This document shows, in pieces, positions 49,691 to 62,260 of a stretch of DNA of 64,000 nucleotides (its first letter is position 1; every line of letters starts with the position of its first letter). Location of the stretch: positions 5,251,501 through 5,315,500 of the forward strand of contig JACCIC010000015.1 of assembly GCA_018907035.1 (NCBI GenBank), in the 5' to 3' direction. The stretch comes from Sycobia sp. Sy_11 (Eukaryota; Arthropoda; Insecta; Hymenoptera; Epichrysomallidae). Under the pieces are notes generated by a model, which saw only the letters and a list, made by a program, of their open reading frames with translations, had not been told where the DNA came from and did no database searches. The position numbers were made by a program, and so were the translations under genes.

Positions 49691-50948
49691 ATGACAATGG
49701 GCGATGAGACTCCAGTTACATCACTTGTGCTTCCTGTAATACTACGTCCTATTTTGGCAAAGGTAATATAATATTCTCAACTTTATTATAATTAAATTGT
49801 TATATTCAGTAAGTAAAGGTTAGTTTTTTTTTAAGTCTCTAGTGTAAGAATTATTTAACACTTTTTAAGAATTCACTATTTTTTTAGAAGATATTTTATA
49901 CTTAATATTGATTAGTACTTATTTATTTACATAAACAATTTTAAATTGTTCTCTATGTTTTATTATATAATTTGATGCGAACCTTCCATAATTAAAATTA
50001 ATAATATTAATGACTAATTTAGATGTTTATATAAAAATGGTTGTTTACATAAATAATAATTAAGGCATGATTATTTTGTTTTTTTTCCATTTTCAATATT
50101 AATTAAAGTGAAACAGATTGATTCACTTTTTTAAATAAATAATTATTTGTAAATTTTTTTTATTGCAGTTAGAAAGGCAAAATGTAGTAGCTGCTCAAAC
50201 ACTACGTAAAGCTTTAACAAATGCAGAACTGAATCATCCAGGCATTACTTATGATTTAGTATTAGGTCTTGTTAAAAGAGCAGATCTTAATTTGGACATG
50301 AATGAAAGTGTACTTCGGCTCCAAGGGGTTGCATCTGATTGTGATGGTATGTTTTATGTTTAAAATAATTAAATAAATAATTTTTAATAATTATTGTTTG
50401 AAATCGAATTTTAGTTGTTGAATATCGCTCTGCACGATCAGAAAATGCATTCCAAGAACTTAATCGAAAATCTGCCTCATTGAAGAGGATACTCAGTAGA
50501 ATTCCTGATGAAATAACTGATCGCAAGACATTCCTTGAAACTATTAAGTAATTTAATATATACTTTTTTAGTATAATTAAAGATAAAAAATGCATTGATA
50601 TTTAAATATCCACTTATTAAATTTTTGTTTTTAGAGAAATTGCTAGTGCCATTAAAAAATTGTTAGATGCTGTTAATGAGGTTACAGGTTACATACCAGG
50701 ATCTGCAGGGAAGCAGGCATTGGATCAGCGTAAAAGAGAATTTGTTAAATATAGTAAACGTTTTAGTAACACCCTTAAGGCGTACTTCAAAGAGGGACAG
50801 TAAGTTATAAAATTCATTAATATTGCGCAAATAATTGTTTAAAATCTTAATTTTCTTTTTCAGAGCTAATGCAGTATTTGTAAGCGCTTTATACTTAATT
50901 CTTCAGACCAATATGATCATGCTTACTGTCGAGGATAAATGCGAATAG
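49691..50948 (+). CDS. PDCD10: Programmed cell death protein 10 (CCM3)
   Basis: Five exons (49691-49762, 50169-50346, 50415-50547, 50635-50799, 50864-50948) give 210 residues against 212 in human. PDCD10/CCM3 is an adaptor that dimerises with GCKIII kinases through its N-terminal half and binds striatin (STRIPAK) and CCM2 through a C-terminal FAT-homology helical bundle. Conserved blocks include [71 protein letters not shown] and [16 protein letters not shown], each aligning with the human protein. The start ATG is followed by a second in-frame ATG two codons on; either could be used. The gene is convergent with Arpc5. Confidence 0.93.
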
Positions 50949-51144
50949 ATTGTATAATTTATAAGAATTATTGCAATATACTGTTAGAGATGTGTAATTT
51001 TATTAAGAAACAACGTTTTCGCGTATAATATATTTAATGAAACTATTTAAATTATCTTTCTCTTTGTTAATTCTAAAAACTATTTTGTATTCCAAAAGAA
51101 GTAAATAAAAACAATAGATGTACAGTATTTGTTTAATAAGAAGA

Positions 51145-51162
51145 AATAAAAATTATTTTATT
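51145..51162. terminator. Abutting poly(A) signals of PDCD10 and Arpc5
   Basis: AATAAA on the plus strand at 51145-51150 (another at 51104-51109) and AATAAA on the minus strand (TTTATT at 51157-51162) lie six bases apart between the convergent genes. The transcripts would overlap at their 3' ends if both are used. Confidence 0.5.
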
Positions 51163-51301
51163 GATAACAACTTTATATAAATGCACTGTGGTTTCATACT
51201 GAAAAATGGTATGACTTAGCTATCTACATCCTCTGTGATACTAATCACAACTAATAGTATCAAAAAGGAAGATCATTTAGACAAAAATGAACATTTAATG
51301 T

Positions 51302-52153
51302 TCAAGCTCTTTTACTGTCAGCAAACACTCTGACAATACTGCCCACTCCACTAACATTGTATAACTTTTCATGCCACACCAATAAATGGCCACTGCTACC
51401 TTCATTTGGTATTTCAAAACCTCGGTAAATGTATTTCATTAAAACATCCATAAGATCTTGATTTAACTGTGCTATACAGTCATCCATTTGGTTTGTTTTT
51501 ATACTGAGTAATACTTTTTGGGTTAAATTCCGTGCATTATCCTAAAATAAAATAATTATAAATTACTAAATATTTCTACATTAAATCATTATAATGTTTC
51601 ATAATAAAACAAAAATATCTTCATTTGATTTGAAATTGACAATTTTTTCCCTTTAATAATTATACAAATACTAAATTTATTTTAACATTGCAAATTGTTT
51701 GAAATATTTAAAATAACCAAAGTCGTGGTTGAAATATTTTTAAAGAATGATTAACATAGCTCTGAGTCATAAGTCATAACAAGGAATAAACAGTTTTATG
51801 AATAGCTTTTTAAGGTTACCTTAACCTGCTGATTTTTGCAATGAAGTGGTGCTGATTTGAGAACGGAAATTAATGCTTCTGCATGTTTACCTTTGTGAAA
51901 TAATTAAGGAAATTATAACATTTAAACAAGCCGACTACATAGTAGTATAAAATTATAAAAATAGTAAAATAGTATAAAAAGGATATTGGCTAAGTAGTGA
52001 TAGAATTTCATTTTCGTCCGGCCCTGTTGATCCGGTAATACCACCGTCGGGATCTTCTTCCTTGAAATTGTTTTCGTTATACTGGTCAATATCAATTTTA
52101 CGAAAGGCCGAACCCAACGAATCCTGAATTTTTCTCTCCTCAGACTTTGACAT
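51302..52153 (-). CDS. Arpc5: Actin-related protein 2/3 complex subunit 5 (p16)
   Basis: Three exons (52153-51987, 51892-51820, 51541-51302) give 159 residues against about 151 in human. ARPC5 is the p16 subunit of the Arp2/3 complex, which nucleates branched actin in the cytoplasm. The sequence FRKIDIDQYNENNFKEEDPD matches the family's acidic N-terminal FRKVDVDEYDEN block; DVLMKYIYRGFE and LVWHEKLYNVSGVGSIVRVF match the conserved C-terminus. MSK at 52153 is the preferred start; an upstream in-frame ATG at 52237 would add 28 residues. The exon 1-2 junction has no usable GT-AG sites and fits a U12-type intron instead. The first 15 or so residues (SKSEERKIQDSLG) are an extension relative to vertebrates. 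Confidence 0.92.
51893..51986 (-). other. Arpc5: Probable U12-type intron of Arpc5
   Basis: After the codon fragment CA of a Gln, the minus strand reads ATATCCTTTTT, the U12 5' splice-site consensus. A TTCCTTAAT branch-point consensus lies 11 bases from the only in-frame 3' end, which would be AA rather than AC or AG. A cut at the nearby AC or AG would put a stop codon within a few residues. Confidence 0.7.
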
Positions 52154-55119
52154 TTTTGTGTCTACTGAAACTTGACGTTTCTGTGTGTGCTGCTCTCTAT
52201 ATGCGGGGCTGTACGCTACGATTTGCGGTGATCTCATGCCCCGGATCCGACGATCCGACGCAATATAATATAAATGTAACCTATTTTTACACCCCAGGTC
52301 CCCACACCCTATGACCCCACTCCCCAGTAGATTATGGAACGTGGTGAACTGTATGGGGACATTTTAAATTGACTTGACTTCTGAAGTCTGAAATAGTCCT
52401 GAAATCCTAGAAAATAAGAAAGAAGCATAGTTATTTACTAGGTACATAATTTTTTATAATTTTCAGATTATCAAATCGACATTCTCTTATAAACAATTGT
52501 AATAAAATTATTTAACTTATATTATATTTTAATATTTTTATTATAAAAATTACTCACATTATTTGTTTATATTCGTAGTTATGAAAATTATAACAATATT
52601 AATTTTTTTTAGATGGCCTACGACGTTCCAGTAGTTCTACCTGGTTCTACTGTATGCTCCTTATTTTTCGGTTATAATATGCCACTATCATACATATTTT
52701 TTTTGTGCAACTGTTTCATGATTTTTTTTATAAATTAAAAAAAATTTCTTTCTTATTAAATGACGAATATAATTTTGTATTATTATAAAAATAAATTCAG
52801 TATATTAACTTTTTTTCATTTTTAAAGTATATTTTTTCTAAAATATATAATGCATAAATAAATTTAATATAAAAATATTGTTAATTTATGTATAATCTGA
52901 CAGTGGTATTAGCAGAAAAGATGCTGCGCTGGGATTTGGCAATACAATATTTCGTCATAATATATTGGGATCTGATGGGTATTGAGGTGATCGGAGACCC
53001 GATACCAGCCGATTCTAGCAGATACGAGAGCAGATAGTAGGATACGCACAATCATATCAGTTCATATATTATTATTGAATTATTCATTTGACTAAAAGAT
53101 CGAATCTAACAATATGCGAAATTAACCCTCTGCCCTCAAATACGCACACGACAATATGACATATATCAATCTATTGTTTCAATAATGTTTCGTCATATCG
53201 AGCTACTGATAAATTGCATAAATTTGTCAAGATTTGAAATTATTTTATACCTGATATAATTTCGAATCTTGACAAATAATTTATAATCTTAATTAATGAA
53301 AAATACCTGTAAATAAAATTACAAAGTTTAAAAATACATAAAGCTAAAAAAAAGAATTAAAACATTCTTTTATAAATAAAAAAATTCAATAATATAAATA
53401 CTAAAAATTCAGAAATGTATGATTCTTTTATTCAGTTTATCGTTGAAATATATACCAAAATGTTTGATTGTTTCCTAAACAATTAAAAATTAAGTAATAC
53501 TATTTTCAACACTGTTCAAAAAATATAAATTGTAAATTTAAATAAAAAACCAAAGTGTGTACTTTATATATCAGAATTTTGCATAAAAATTTTCAGCAAC
53601 TTTTTTTACTATAAATTGACGGGTATTATTTTTTATGAAATAACTATACTCGCGACTAACTTACAATGCATACTGACGAACGAACTAATGTAAACACAAG
53701 TATAAATTATTTTATATACATATTTATAAATTATAAATCCTAGCAAATCCTAGTACCAGCCAGTATGAGTATATTAATTATATTGGTATTCTAGATCAGA
53801 GAAAAAATATACTAGTATAGATCATCGCATTGTTGAGTAAAGGTAAAGGCAGGTAAAGGTAATATCTGGTAATATGAGCACAATGCCTGCAGTTTATAAT
53901 GAAAAAGAAAAAATAATACTCCACAGGCCAATTAGTGTGTGAGCTGGTGTAAGCAATGTGGGAAACAAAAGCGACAGCAGAGCGCGTTACTTGCGTTAAT
54001 TCTCTATATAGAAACGACGAAGCGACGACCCATCATCCCATATTTATAACGACTGGTTCACTCGGATCGTCTCGTCATCGTCAGACTGAAAATTTTGTGC
54101 GACGAGATGCGATGCGAGCAGATGCGAGTGAGCAAGAGAGAAAGAGCACAGAGGATAGAGGAGCATTCGGTTCGGAAATTGGAATAGGAGCATTATTGCG
54201 GCCATTGCGAGTAGTGTAGTGAATCTGGTGAATGGCGTTGCCGCCGCCGCCGCCTTGCCAATCGTCCGGGTGTTGAAACGAAAATTTCAAGTCAGTGCTG
54301 GCAACATTTGTCTTCATTATAATTATAATTCATTTGTCTTTTCTACCGAAACACGCGTCGTGGGTGTGTATTCGCCGACCTGGGGAATAGGCGCCGCGTT
54401 CCGAACAATATCGGCATGAACATGTTTGCGCGCATTTCAACGGGATTACGCCATTGCAGGCGCGAAGGAGAGCCGAACTTCGAAACCTCGCGGTCGTACT
54501 TCTTTCGTCGTAGTCGCGTCGACGTTGCAGCAGCAGATGCTCCGCTCCCTTGGGAGGGTGAAATTTTTATCCGTGTTGCTTCTCGGTGACGGCGAAAGGA
54601 TAGAAAACGTGCCGTAATAATAATCGAGCAGGACCGCTTTGATGTTTAAAATTTTGTCCTCGTAGCAGTCGTTGGAGTTATTTTAACCTCTTGGAAAGCT
54701 CCCTTGCCTTACGTAATTTGAGTTATTCTTGTGTATTTATTACAATGGGAATTTTACCTGCTGAATGTAACCTCGCGTGTTCAATCGGCGCGGCCTCTTT
54801 TAAACATGCTAATACTCTTTTACAATCTGATTCTTAGATGTCTATAAAATGTAAAAGACGATCTGATACTTTGCTGAAAAGTTTTAAAACCTTTTTGTCT
54901 TATATTGTATGGCAGTTGAAATTGAATGATTTACCATATTTTTTGTTGTTATGAACCTGGTGTTTTATTACAATGGTTATTTTATTTTTTGCCCTGTTTA
55001 ATTTTTTTTTAAATATTTTAATTTTTTTTAATTTGTTGAATTTAATAAAGCAATAGTTATACCATATATATATATATATACAGTAAGTGAATTTTTTCAA
55101 AACATTTCTAGCAGAAAAA
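52154..55119. promoter_or_regulatory. Divergent region between Arpc5 and the ZAD/C2H2 gene
   Basis: This 3-kb interval is mostly AT-rich. A GC-richer block at about 53950-54620 is the likely promoter and 5' UTR of the downstream zinc-finger gene; a splice acceptor (TTTCTAG, at 55111) just before its ATG supports a 5' UTR exon there. Open frames in the block do not match known proteins. GATGCGA-type repeats occur at 54100-54130. Confidence 0.4.
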
Positions 55120-56212
55120 ATGACAGCAGATTCTGAACAGGATGCTGTTCATTGTTTACTTTGTCATAATAAAGTAGATGTATCAACAACGAACAGTATT
55201 TCCATTTTTGAAGATAATGCTGTAACAACTTTAGAAAAACCTGTTATTGATGTTCTTTCATCCACATTGGAAATATCTATTGATGAAACAAATGCGCATT
55301 CATTGATTATTTGTAACAAATGTTATCAACTTATAAATGAGGTAGTTTGCTTATTAAACCATTGTTTTTAAAAGTATTTATCTGACAAATAAAATTTTTA
55401 TAAATTTCTTCTTTTTAAAGGCTGATGAAGTGGAAACTAGATTAACTGAAATAAAATCTGAAATATGTAATTTATATCAAAAAACTATGACCGTATTATC
55501 AGAAGCAAGTATATGTTATGAAGAATATAATGATCATGATTACATAGATATTCCTGATAACGTAGAAAATAGTGAAGAATATAACAAGGACGAATATGGT
55601 ACAGGCAGTGAAGAGAAATCTCAAAATGATACAATTGCAGAAATGTCTAATTTAAATGAAGTAGGTTTTTTGATGAATTAATAAAAATATTTAAAATGTG
55701 ATATTCAATTTTTTAATTTTTTTTTGAAGGATAAATTATTGAATTCGGATGACATTACCAGTGAAATAAGAAGTGAACAAGTAGAAGAATATCAAGAGGA
55801 AAATGTAAGTAATATCAATGATGATAATATTCTCGATGATGGCACTGAAGAAATTTTAATTAAAAATGAAGAACAGATTGAAGAAGTGCTTGTAGAGAAA
55901 AAAGATTTTAGCAGAAGAATGAGACCAAAAAAGGAGGAGCCTATGAAGGAGGTAAAATATTATTCAAATTCAATTAACATGATAAAATATTTGACTCATG
56001 ATGAATTGTTGTTTATTAAGTATTATTTAATGGAATATTATATCTATAAAATATTATTTTTATATTTATAACATATAGTTAAAAAGTATTTGTCATAGAA
56101 TAGATTTATTTTAAAATTATTTGAGTATCATAACATTTCCAAATTGAAGGAGGTCCCTGTGTATTATTTATTAATAAGATTATGTACTTGTATATATGTT
56201 TCGTTTATATTG

Positions 56213-56263
<51 letters not shown>

Positions 56264-59200
56264 TCAAAATATATTAAAATCATACCTCCTATATAATGTG
56301 CAAAAAAGAAATATTAGATTTTAATTATTTGAACAAAATTATATATATTTTGAATCAAATCATTTTAACAAAGTAATAAAATATTTATAAATTTAATTTA
56401 TGATGTATTTTTTATTCTTATTTTAGGTACTTACAAGAGATGGTGATAATTATGTCTGTGCTATTTGTTCAGATGATGAAAAGCAAAATAAAGATTATAA
56501 AAGCATAATTTCTCATTTAAAAGATGAACATGATGTTCGTATATATATTTGTGATATTTGTGGTGATCATTTTAGAAAACGAACTGAACTTTCACACCAT
56601 TTAGATGATCATGTAGCAAATGAAGAAGGTGACTTCCAATGCGAAGTATGTAATAGGATATTTAGTAATTTGCGATTTTTTCGTATTCATAAACGTATTC
56701 ATTATCCTCAACTTAAGTCATGGAGTTGCCAGGCTTGCAATAAACGCTACAGTTCAAAAAATTTACTTGAAGAACATATGAATACACATACTGGGAATAG
56801 ACCATATGTTTGTGAAGTATGTGGAAAAAATTTTGCTTCTAAATACACTCATAGGGCACATGTTAAAACACATGGAGTTCGACCTAGGCCTTTCCAATGC
56901 ACTCAGTGCGTTAAAACTTTCCTTAGTCAGCAAAATTTGATGCAGCATATGAAAACGCATAATGGTGTTAAAGAGTTTGTTTGTCATCAATGTGGTAAGA
57001 TAAGTTTATTTAAGTTACAAAATTATGTAATTTTAATTTTTAAGAATGAAGTTCTTAATCTAATATATTAGTATCATTTGTCTAATAAACTAAAATGAAT
57101 ATTTGGTTTAAAATTAGGCAAAGCATTTGGTTCTGCGCACAATTTAGAAGTTCATAATATTGTTCACACTGGATACAAGCCGTACATTTGTCGTGTTTGT
57201 GGAAAAGCATTTGCACGAAAAGCAGAAATTCGTGATCACGAAAGAACACACACTGGTGAAAAGCCCTATCAGTGTGAATTCTGTGGAGCGACATTCAGGT
57301 TAGTTAAAAATTTACAGGACTATTTTAGTATTATAGAAATTTTGTAATATTTCATTTGTGATTTGTAAATTTTTTAGATTAGAGACAATAATATATATTA
57401 AAAAGAATTGATTCTACTGAATGAAAATCATAAAATTTAAATTTAAATATTTTAGAAATAATAAAAGGATTATTTCTTTAATTTTGAGCTATTATTTTAA
57501 TATCATTTTAAAATTTATTTTGTATAAAGAATATTAAAATAGTATCATTTAAAATCTATTGGAAAAATAAATGGTTTAAAAAGATTATATAAATGATAGC
57601 AAATATTTAATGACAAATAATTCTAAATGTGATGTTTTTAATTATTTAATGTAATTTATTTTTAATTTTTTTTAAATAAAAAGTTGTTAGTATAATGTTT
57701 GAGAAATTGTCTTCTGAAAGTAGGTTTAGTTCTTTAAATTAATAAAATGTTAATTAATTGAATATAAATTATTGCAGTCAAAGATCAAATTTGCAATCAC
57801 ACAAGCGAGCCACACATTATAATGATAAAAGATATAAGTGTGATGATTGTGGTAAAGGGTTTAAACGAAGAAGATTGCTGGATTATCATATTAAAGCTGC
57901 TCATACTGGAGAACGTCCTTATAAATGTGAAACGTGTACAGCCACATTTGTTTATCCAGAACATTTTAAAAAACATATGCGCATTCACACAGGAGAAAAG
58001 CCTTATTTGTGCGAGGTGATTTGTTAATTAATTAAAGTACAATATAAACTGTTAATTTAAACATTGATGTAATTAATATGCAGGTTTGCGGGAAAGCTTT
58101 CAATAGTAGAGATAATCGCAACGCACATAGATTTATTCATAGTGATAAGAAACCATATGAATGCTTAGTTTGTGGAATGGGATTTATGCGCAAGCCATTA
58201 CTTTATAGCCATATGCAAGCTCAAGTAAGTATTAAAATAAAAATTATCTAGTAATGTTTTTTTTTTAATTATAAAATGCAATTATTTTCTAAATTACGTA
58301 AAAAATGGAATTATTCAAGTGTTGGAAATGTTATCTATTCCTACGAATATACATTAATTGTTTAATTAAATTCCACTAAACGATATAGCGCATCTCAAAT
58401 TATCCTTTTAAAAATGTTTGTATACTTTTAGGGTCATGTAAATGATACTATTATTGTTAATCAACCAACAATGTCTACTGGAGAAGATGTAATTATCCAA
58501 GATGAAAAAATTCATATAATTATGGAGGATGGCACCGAGCAGCAGGTAATTTTACATTTTATATTTATAGATTAATTCTTATTTATAAAGTAATTGTAAA
58601 AATTTCAGATACCTGAAAATGCACAACTTATTGTTACGAAACTCAAGGATCATGTAATAATTCATGAGTCGGATGGACAGAATGTTCTAAATATTACAGA
58701 TGCAGAAAACATTGGTATTGAAGATATGACACAACTTATGGTTCAGAGTGAGGTCAGTAAATAATCTTATTTTAAAACGATTTTATTTTAAAAATTAAGT
58801 CTAAACAAATTAACTAATACTTGAAATATACTAATACTTAAATACTTAATGTTAAATTAATAAATCTAACAAATGAACTAAATCTAACTTCTTCTGCATT
58901 GACATAACAACCTATATTATTTCATCAGTTATTTGTTTTATTTTATTTTTATAAGTAAAAATAAAATGTTTTTATAAGAATATAGTATTAAAGGTAATTG
59001 ATTTTCTTAGGTGGAATAAGTACATAAAAATTACTTCATTTATTTCATTAAACTTTTATTGTTTTCTGATGGCTTTTTAAGCTTTTTCTTTCGTCTATTT
59101 TTAATTAAGTTCATAGTTTAAACACACAATTATAACTGTTATATTCAAAGTAAGGATGGAGATAATATGGATAAATGACAGAGAAATTCACCATTAATTT

Positions 59201-59738
59201 TAACTTGTAAAAATGGGAGAAATATCAAAGGTGGCCATGTTGGTAGTTCTGTTTTTACCTCTATGAGTGGCTAAATATTATTGCTAATTATTGTTAATCC
59301 AGGAATATTAAACAGTTCAAAAATTTCAATTCTTGTGTGAATTTTACAGTTGAAAATGGTATGATTTTTTGGCTATAAAAATATTTATCCTTTTTCTATA
59401 CATTCTAATATGAATTGTTGGTTACATGTTATGAAAAACAGTAAATACATAATTAATTTAATTATATAGTCCAATTTATTAATTTAATTAATAAAATATT
59501 ATTAATTTAATTAAATAGTTAAACTGTAATATACGACTAAATTATTAGTAGTTGTACTAAAGATTAACAATAACTAAATTTCTAGCAAATAGCGTACGAA
59601 ACTCCTACGGTAATGGACTGTAAGTCAGAAGTCGTAGAAACTGAAGAAGTTTATAGTTATCAAGACGAAGAGGGTAATACCATAGTATTTCCAACACACT
59701 TTCTATCATCAATTAGGAAGCCAACGCATAGTTTTTAA
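55120..59738 (+). CDS. ZAD and 13-finger C2H2 zinc-finger transcription factor
   Basis: Ten exons (55120-55341, 55421-55660, 55730-55951, 56427-56994, 57118-57298, 57778-58015, 58084-58224, 58432-58545, 58609-58752, 59586-59738) join in phase to 740 residues. An N-terminal ZAD has zinc pairs CLLC and CNKC. A long acidic linker (about 75-228) is rich in Glu, Asp and Asn. Then 13 C2H2 fingers run from about 237 to 604, several with TGEKPY/TGERPY linkers (THTGEKPYQC, HTGERPYKC). The last finger is non-standard, with five residues between its histidines. The C-terminal 136 residues are acidic and finger-free, possibly an activation region. It is a probable sequence-specific nuclear factor or architectural protein; the orthologue is not recognised. 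Candidate poly(A) signals lie at 60133 and 60602. Confidence 0.85.
56213..56259. repeat. (TA)n microsatellite in an intron
   Basis: About 23 TA units in intron 3 of the ZAD/C2H2 gene. Confidence 0.9.
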
Positions 59739-60608
59739 ATGGGTCGATGTATAGGTTCCAGGAGTGGAAGAACAATTTTCGCCCTTCATTTTGTAAGATA
59801 ACTTAATTATGCATTAAATATTTAGAATCCATAAAATGTACAATTGCATTTTTGTAGAAATTTCCTCATCATGCCCGACGCCTTTGATCTCCGTCCCGAA
59901 CAATTAAGGCGTCCTAGATTCTCTTTTCAGCATTTAAATTCGAGGCTTTTGTTTCTCGAAGAGTTTTACACTTCTGCCGGCTGCCGGTTTTTCGTGCCTT
60001 ATGCTTCCTCGCACCACGGCCGTTTATGAGTTTTCGCAGAAGAAATCGCGGACAAAACGACGCTTCTGGGAGCGCGCGAAAGACGATTAAAAGACGATTT
60101 CGGAATTCACGTGCTTGTCTCTCTATTTCTAGAATAAAGCCAAGTTGCCGCGTCTAACAATTAATCGTTAAAAAGAGAGATGGGCTTCTCCTTCCCCTTC
60201 TGTCTTACTCGTATCTTCTTACGATTTATCGAGTTCGTCGTTTATTAAGTTTGTACGAACTTATTGTTCTGAAAATTTTTGACGAGCTCTTTTAAACTAA
60301 CTAGCACGTACTTGATGATCGTCAGAATATGTGCGCGTGTGCGTGTGCTGAATTTAGACAGAACAAAACATTTAATTTATGCTAATAATAATTGCGCGTT
60401 ATAAATATTATTCATTTAATTCAATAATGTATGTAAGATTCCAACTTATTGTATTATATATATTCTGTACATATATAAAAATTGTACGCTCACTGTAAAT
60501 TTTTCACTCGATGCGCTCTTTATAATTTTCATTTAAAGCGATATCTTTTAAGGAAATCATTGCTGTAAAAACTAGATATATGTATACTATATGATTGAGT
60601 AAATAAAA
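59739..60608 (+). other. Presumed 3' UTR of the ZAD/C2H2 gene
   Basis: AATAAA occurs at 60133-60138 and 60602-60607. An open frame of 61 codons at 59844 shows no known motif and is taken as fortuitous. Confidence 0.45.
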
Positions 60609-60920
60609 TTTATTTAATGTATAATAATGAGTAATTTAATATTTAATCCACACATCATAGCATGTCTTTATTTAACTGTGCGTGCATTTTTTCAAAATAT
60701 GCTTTTAATATATCATTAAAAGGATTTTCACGATACAATATAGTGGAACGATTAAGTAATATATATGTGCTTTATCATGTGTATAAATTTTTATTATATT
60801 TTTTCCTGATTTTTAATTTAATTATAGAATATTTTTTGTGTTAATATATTTGGAACATTCGGAAAGTATTTTATATAAATTTTTTATTATCTCAATTTAT
60901 TATTAAACTCAGTTAACAGT

Positions 60921-61409
60921 TTAGTTCCTGAGGATGAGTCATAGTGGTTCAAAACGTCGGACGCCAAAGATGAATTTAAATTTAAGGCGGTGCAGACAGT
61001 GAGGTTGTCCTTTACTAATATAGAATATTGTTTTACCATTTTTATTTTATTTTATTATTAATTTAATTTTATTTTTATTTTTAATTTTAATATAATTTAT
61101 TGTAGTAATCAGTTTTATTTCAGATTCTACGGAGGTGAATTTAAACAAGGACAATCTGACTGTCATTATTTTAGCTAATATATTATATTATAAAGACTGT
61201 AAGACCGATAAAAATATTTATTAATTTAACTTATTATTACATATAAATTAGATTAAAAGTTAAAAATTAAAAACAAAAATAAAATCAATAATAAAATAAA
61301 ATAACAATAATAAAAAATATTCTGTTAGTAATAGACAACCTCACTGCCTCCACCACCTTAAATTTAAATTTACCTTTGGTGTCATTTGGCTCATTCTCAG
61401 GAACTAACC
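60921..61409. mobile_element. Non-autonomous long-inverted-repeat element (interspersed repeat, copy 3)
   Basis: The left end TTAGTTCCTGAGGATGAGTC and the inverted right end TTAGTTCCTGAGAATGAGCC bound about 490 bases. The arms match inward over roughly 180 bases through AATTTAAATTTAAGG and AGTGAGGTTGTC into AT-rich DNA. The centre (about 61120-61230) holds the core shared with copies 1 and 2. No open reading frame is present. The outer segment CTGAGGATGA followed by AAAACGTCGG recalls hammerhead/Penelope-like termini, but loosely. Confidence 0.7.
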
Positions 61410-61667
61410 TAAAATGAAAAACCCAGCAGGTTACTTTATACACCTTATCACCATTCTAATTTACCACTGTATTTGTATAATATTTATAGGACCCTACCTT
61501 CTTGACTTAAATGTAAAATAGAAATTTTCTATTAATAAAGAATGATAAGTGTTGTCCAATTTACTTGACTCTAATACGGTGGGAATCTTACTATAAAATT
61601 GGCTGAACTTTTTGCTACAGTGTAAAGCGTCTTATTATCAATTTGGTTGAGCTTTTTGCTACGTATG

Positions 61668-61670
<3 letters not shown>

Positions 61671-61729
<59 letters not shown>
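61671..61729. repeat. (TA)n microsatellite
   Basis: About 29 TA units. Confidence 0.95.
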
Positions 61730-61733
<4 letters not shown>

Positions 61734-61936
61734 AAAAGTTTCTAAGCATTTGCTGTAGTCATACACGGAATTTTATATTAAAAACTGCTTTTCAGCAAGA
61801 AATTCCGACGGGAAACGATTTTTTAGGTCATAAATAGTATAAATCGTATATATGCTTTGGAAAATTATCGATAAAGAAGAGATAAATAATTCTTTTTAAT
61901 GATTGAAAATTCGAAATCCCAATATATAGTATGAAG

Positions 61937-62260
61937 TGTGGGGATTACAACCCGCGCATATCCGCGCTGCCAGCGCCCTTACTACCGTAAAGTGGAGGAA
62001 CTTATGAATGGATTGCGGGAGCACCGCACTATACTTTAGTAACCTTATTTGTATAGGGCGTACACATCGTATTCGTATATCAATAAAGAAAATTCTATAT
62101 ACCGAAAGACAAAGTCTCGTTTCTTTGTGTTACACATAGTAACATAAGATCCTACCTCTCTTTAATTCGATTGTGTGATTTTCGGACGCGATCGAGCCGC
62201 TATACGGAGTCCACTATAGTTAAAAGTATTTATAGGCACATCAATATGATTAACCCGACA
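61937..62260 (+). mobile_element. Candidate LTR followed by a primer-binding-site-like sequence
   Basis: The block begins TGTGGGGATTACAACC, contains an AATAAA at about 62081, ends in CCGACA, and is followed at once by TTGGTGACTACCGACG, which resembles the TGGTGACCCCGACG-type sequence after the 5' LTR of insect retrotransposons. It is GC-richer than its flanks. No second LTR was found in the window, so it may be truncated or the element may continue to the right. Confidence 0.5.

Noticed and set aside
53956..54617. Several open frames upstream of the ZAD/C2H2 gene
   Set aside because: They do not splice in phase to the ZAD exon, whose own ATG at 55120 starts the conserved domain; 5' UTR or promoter is more likely.
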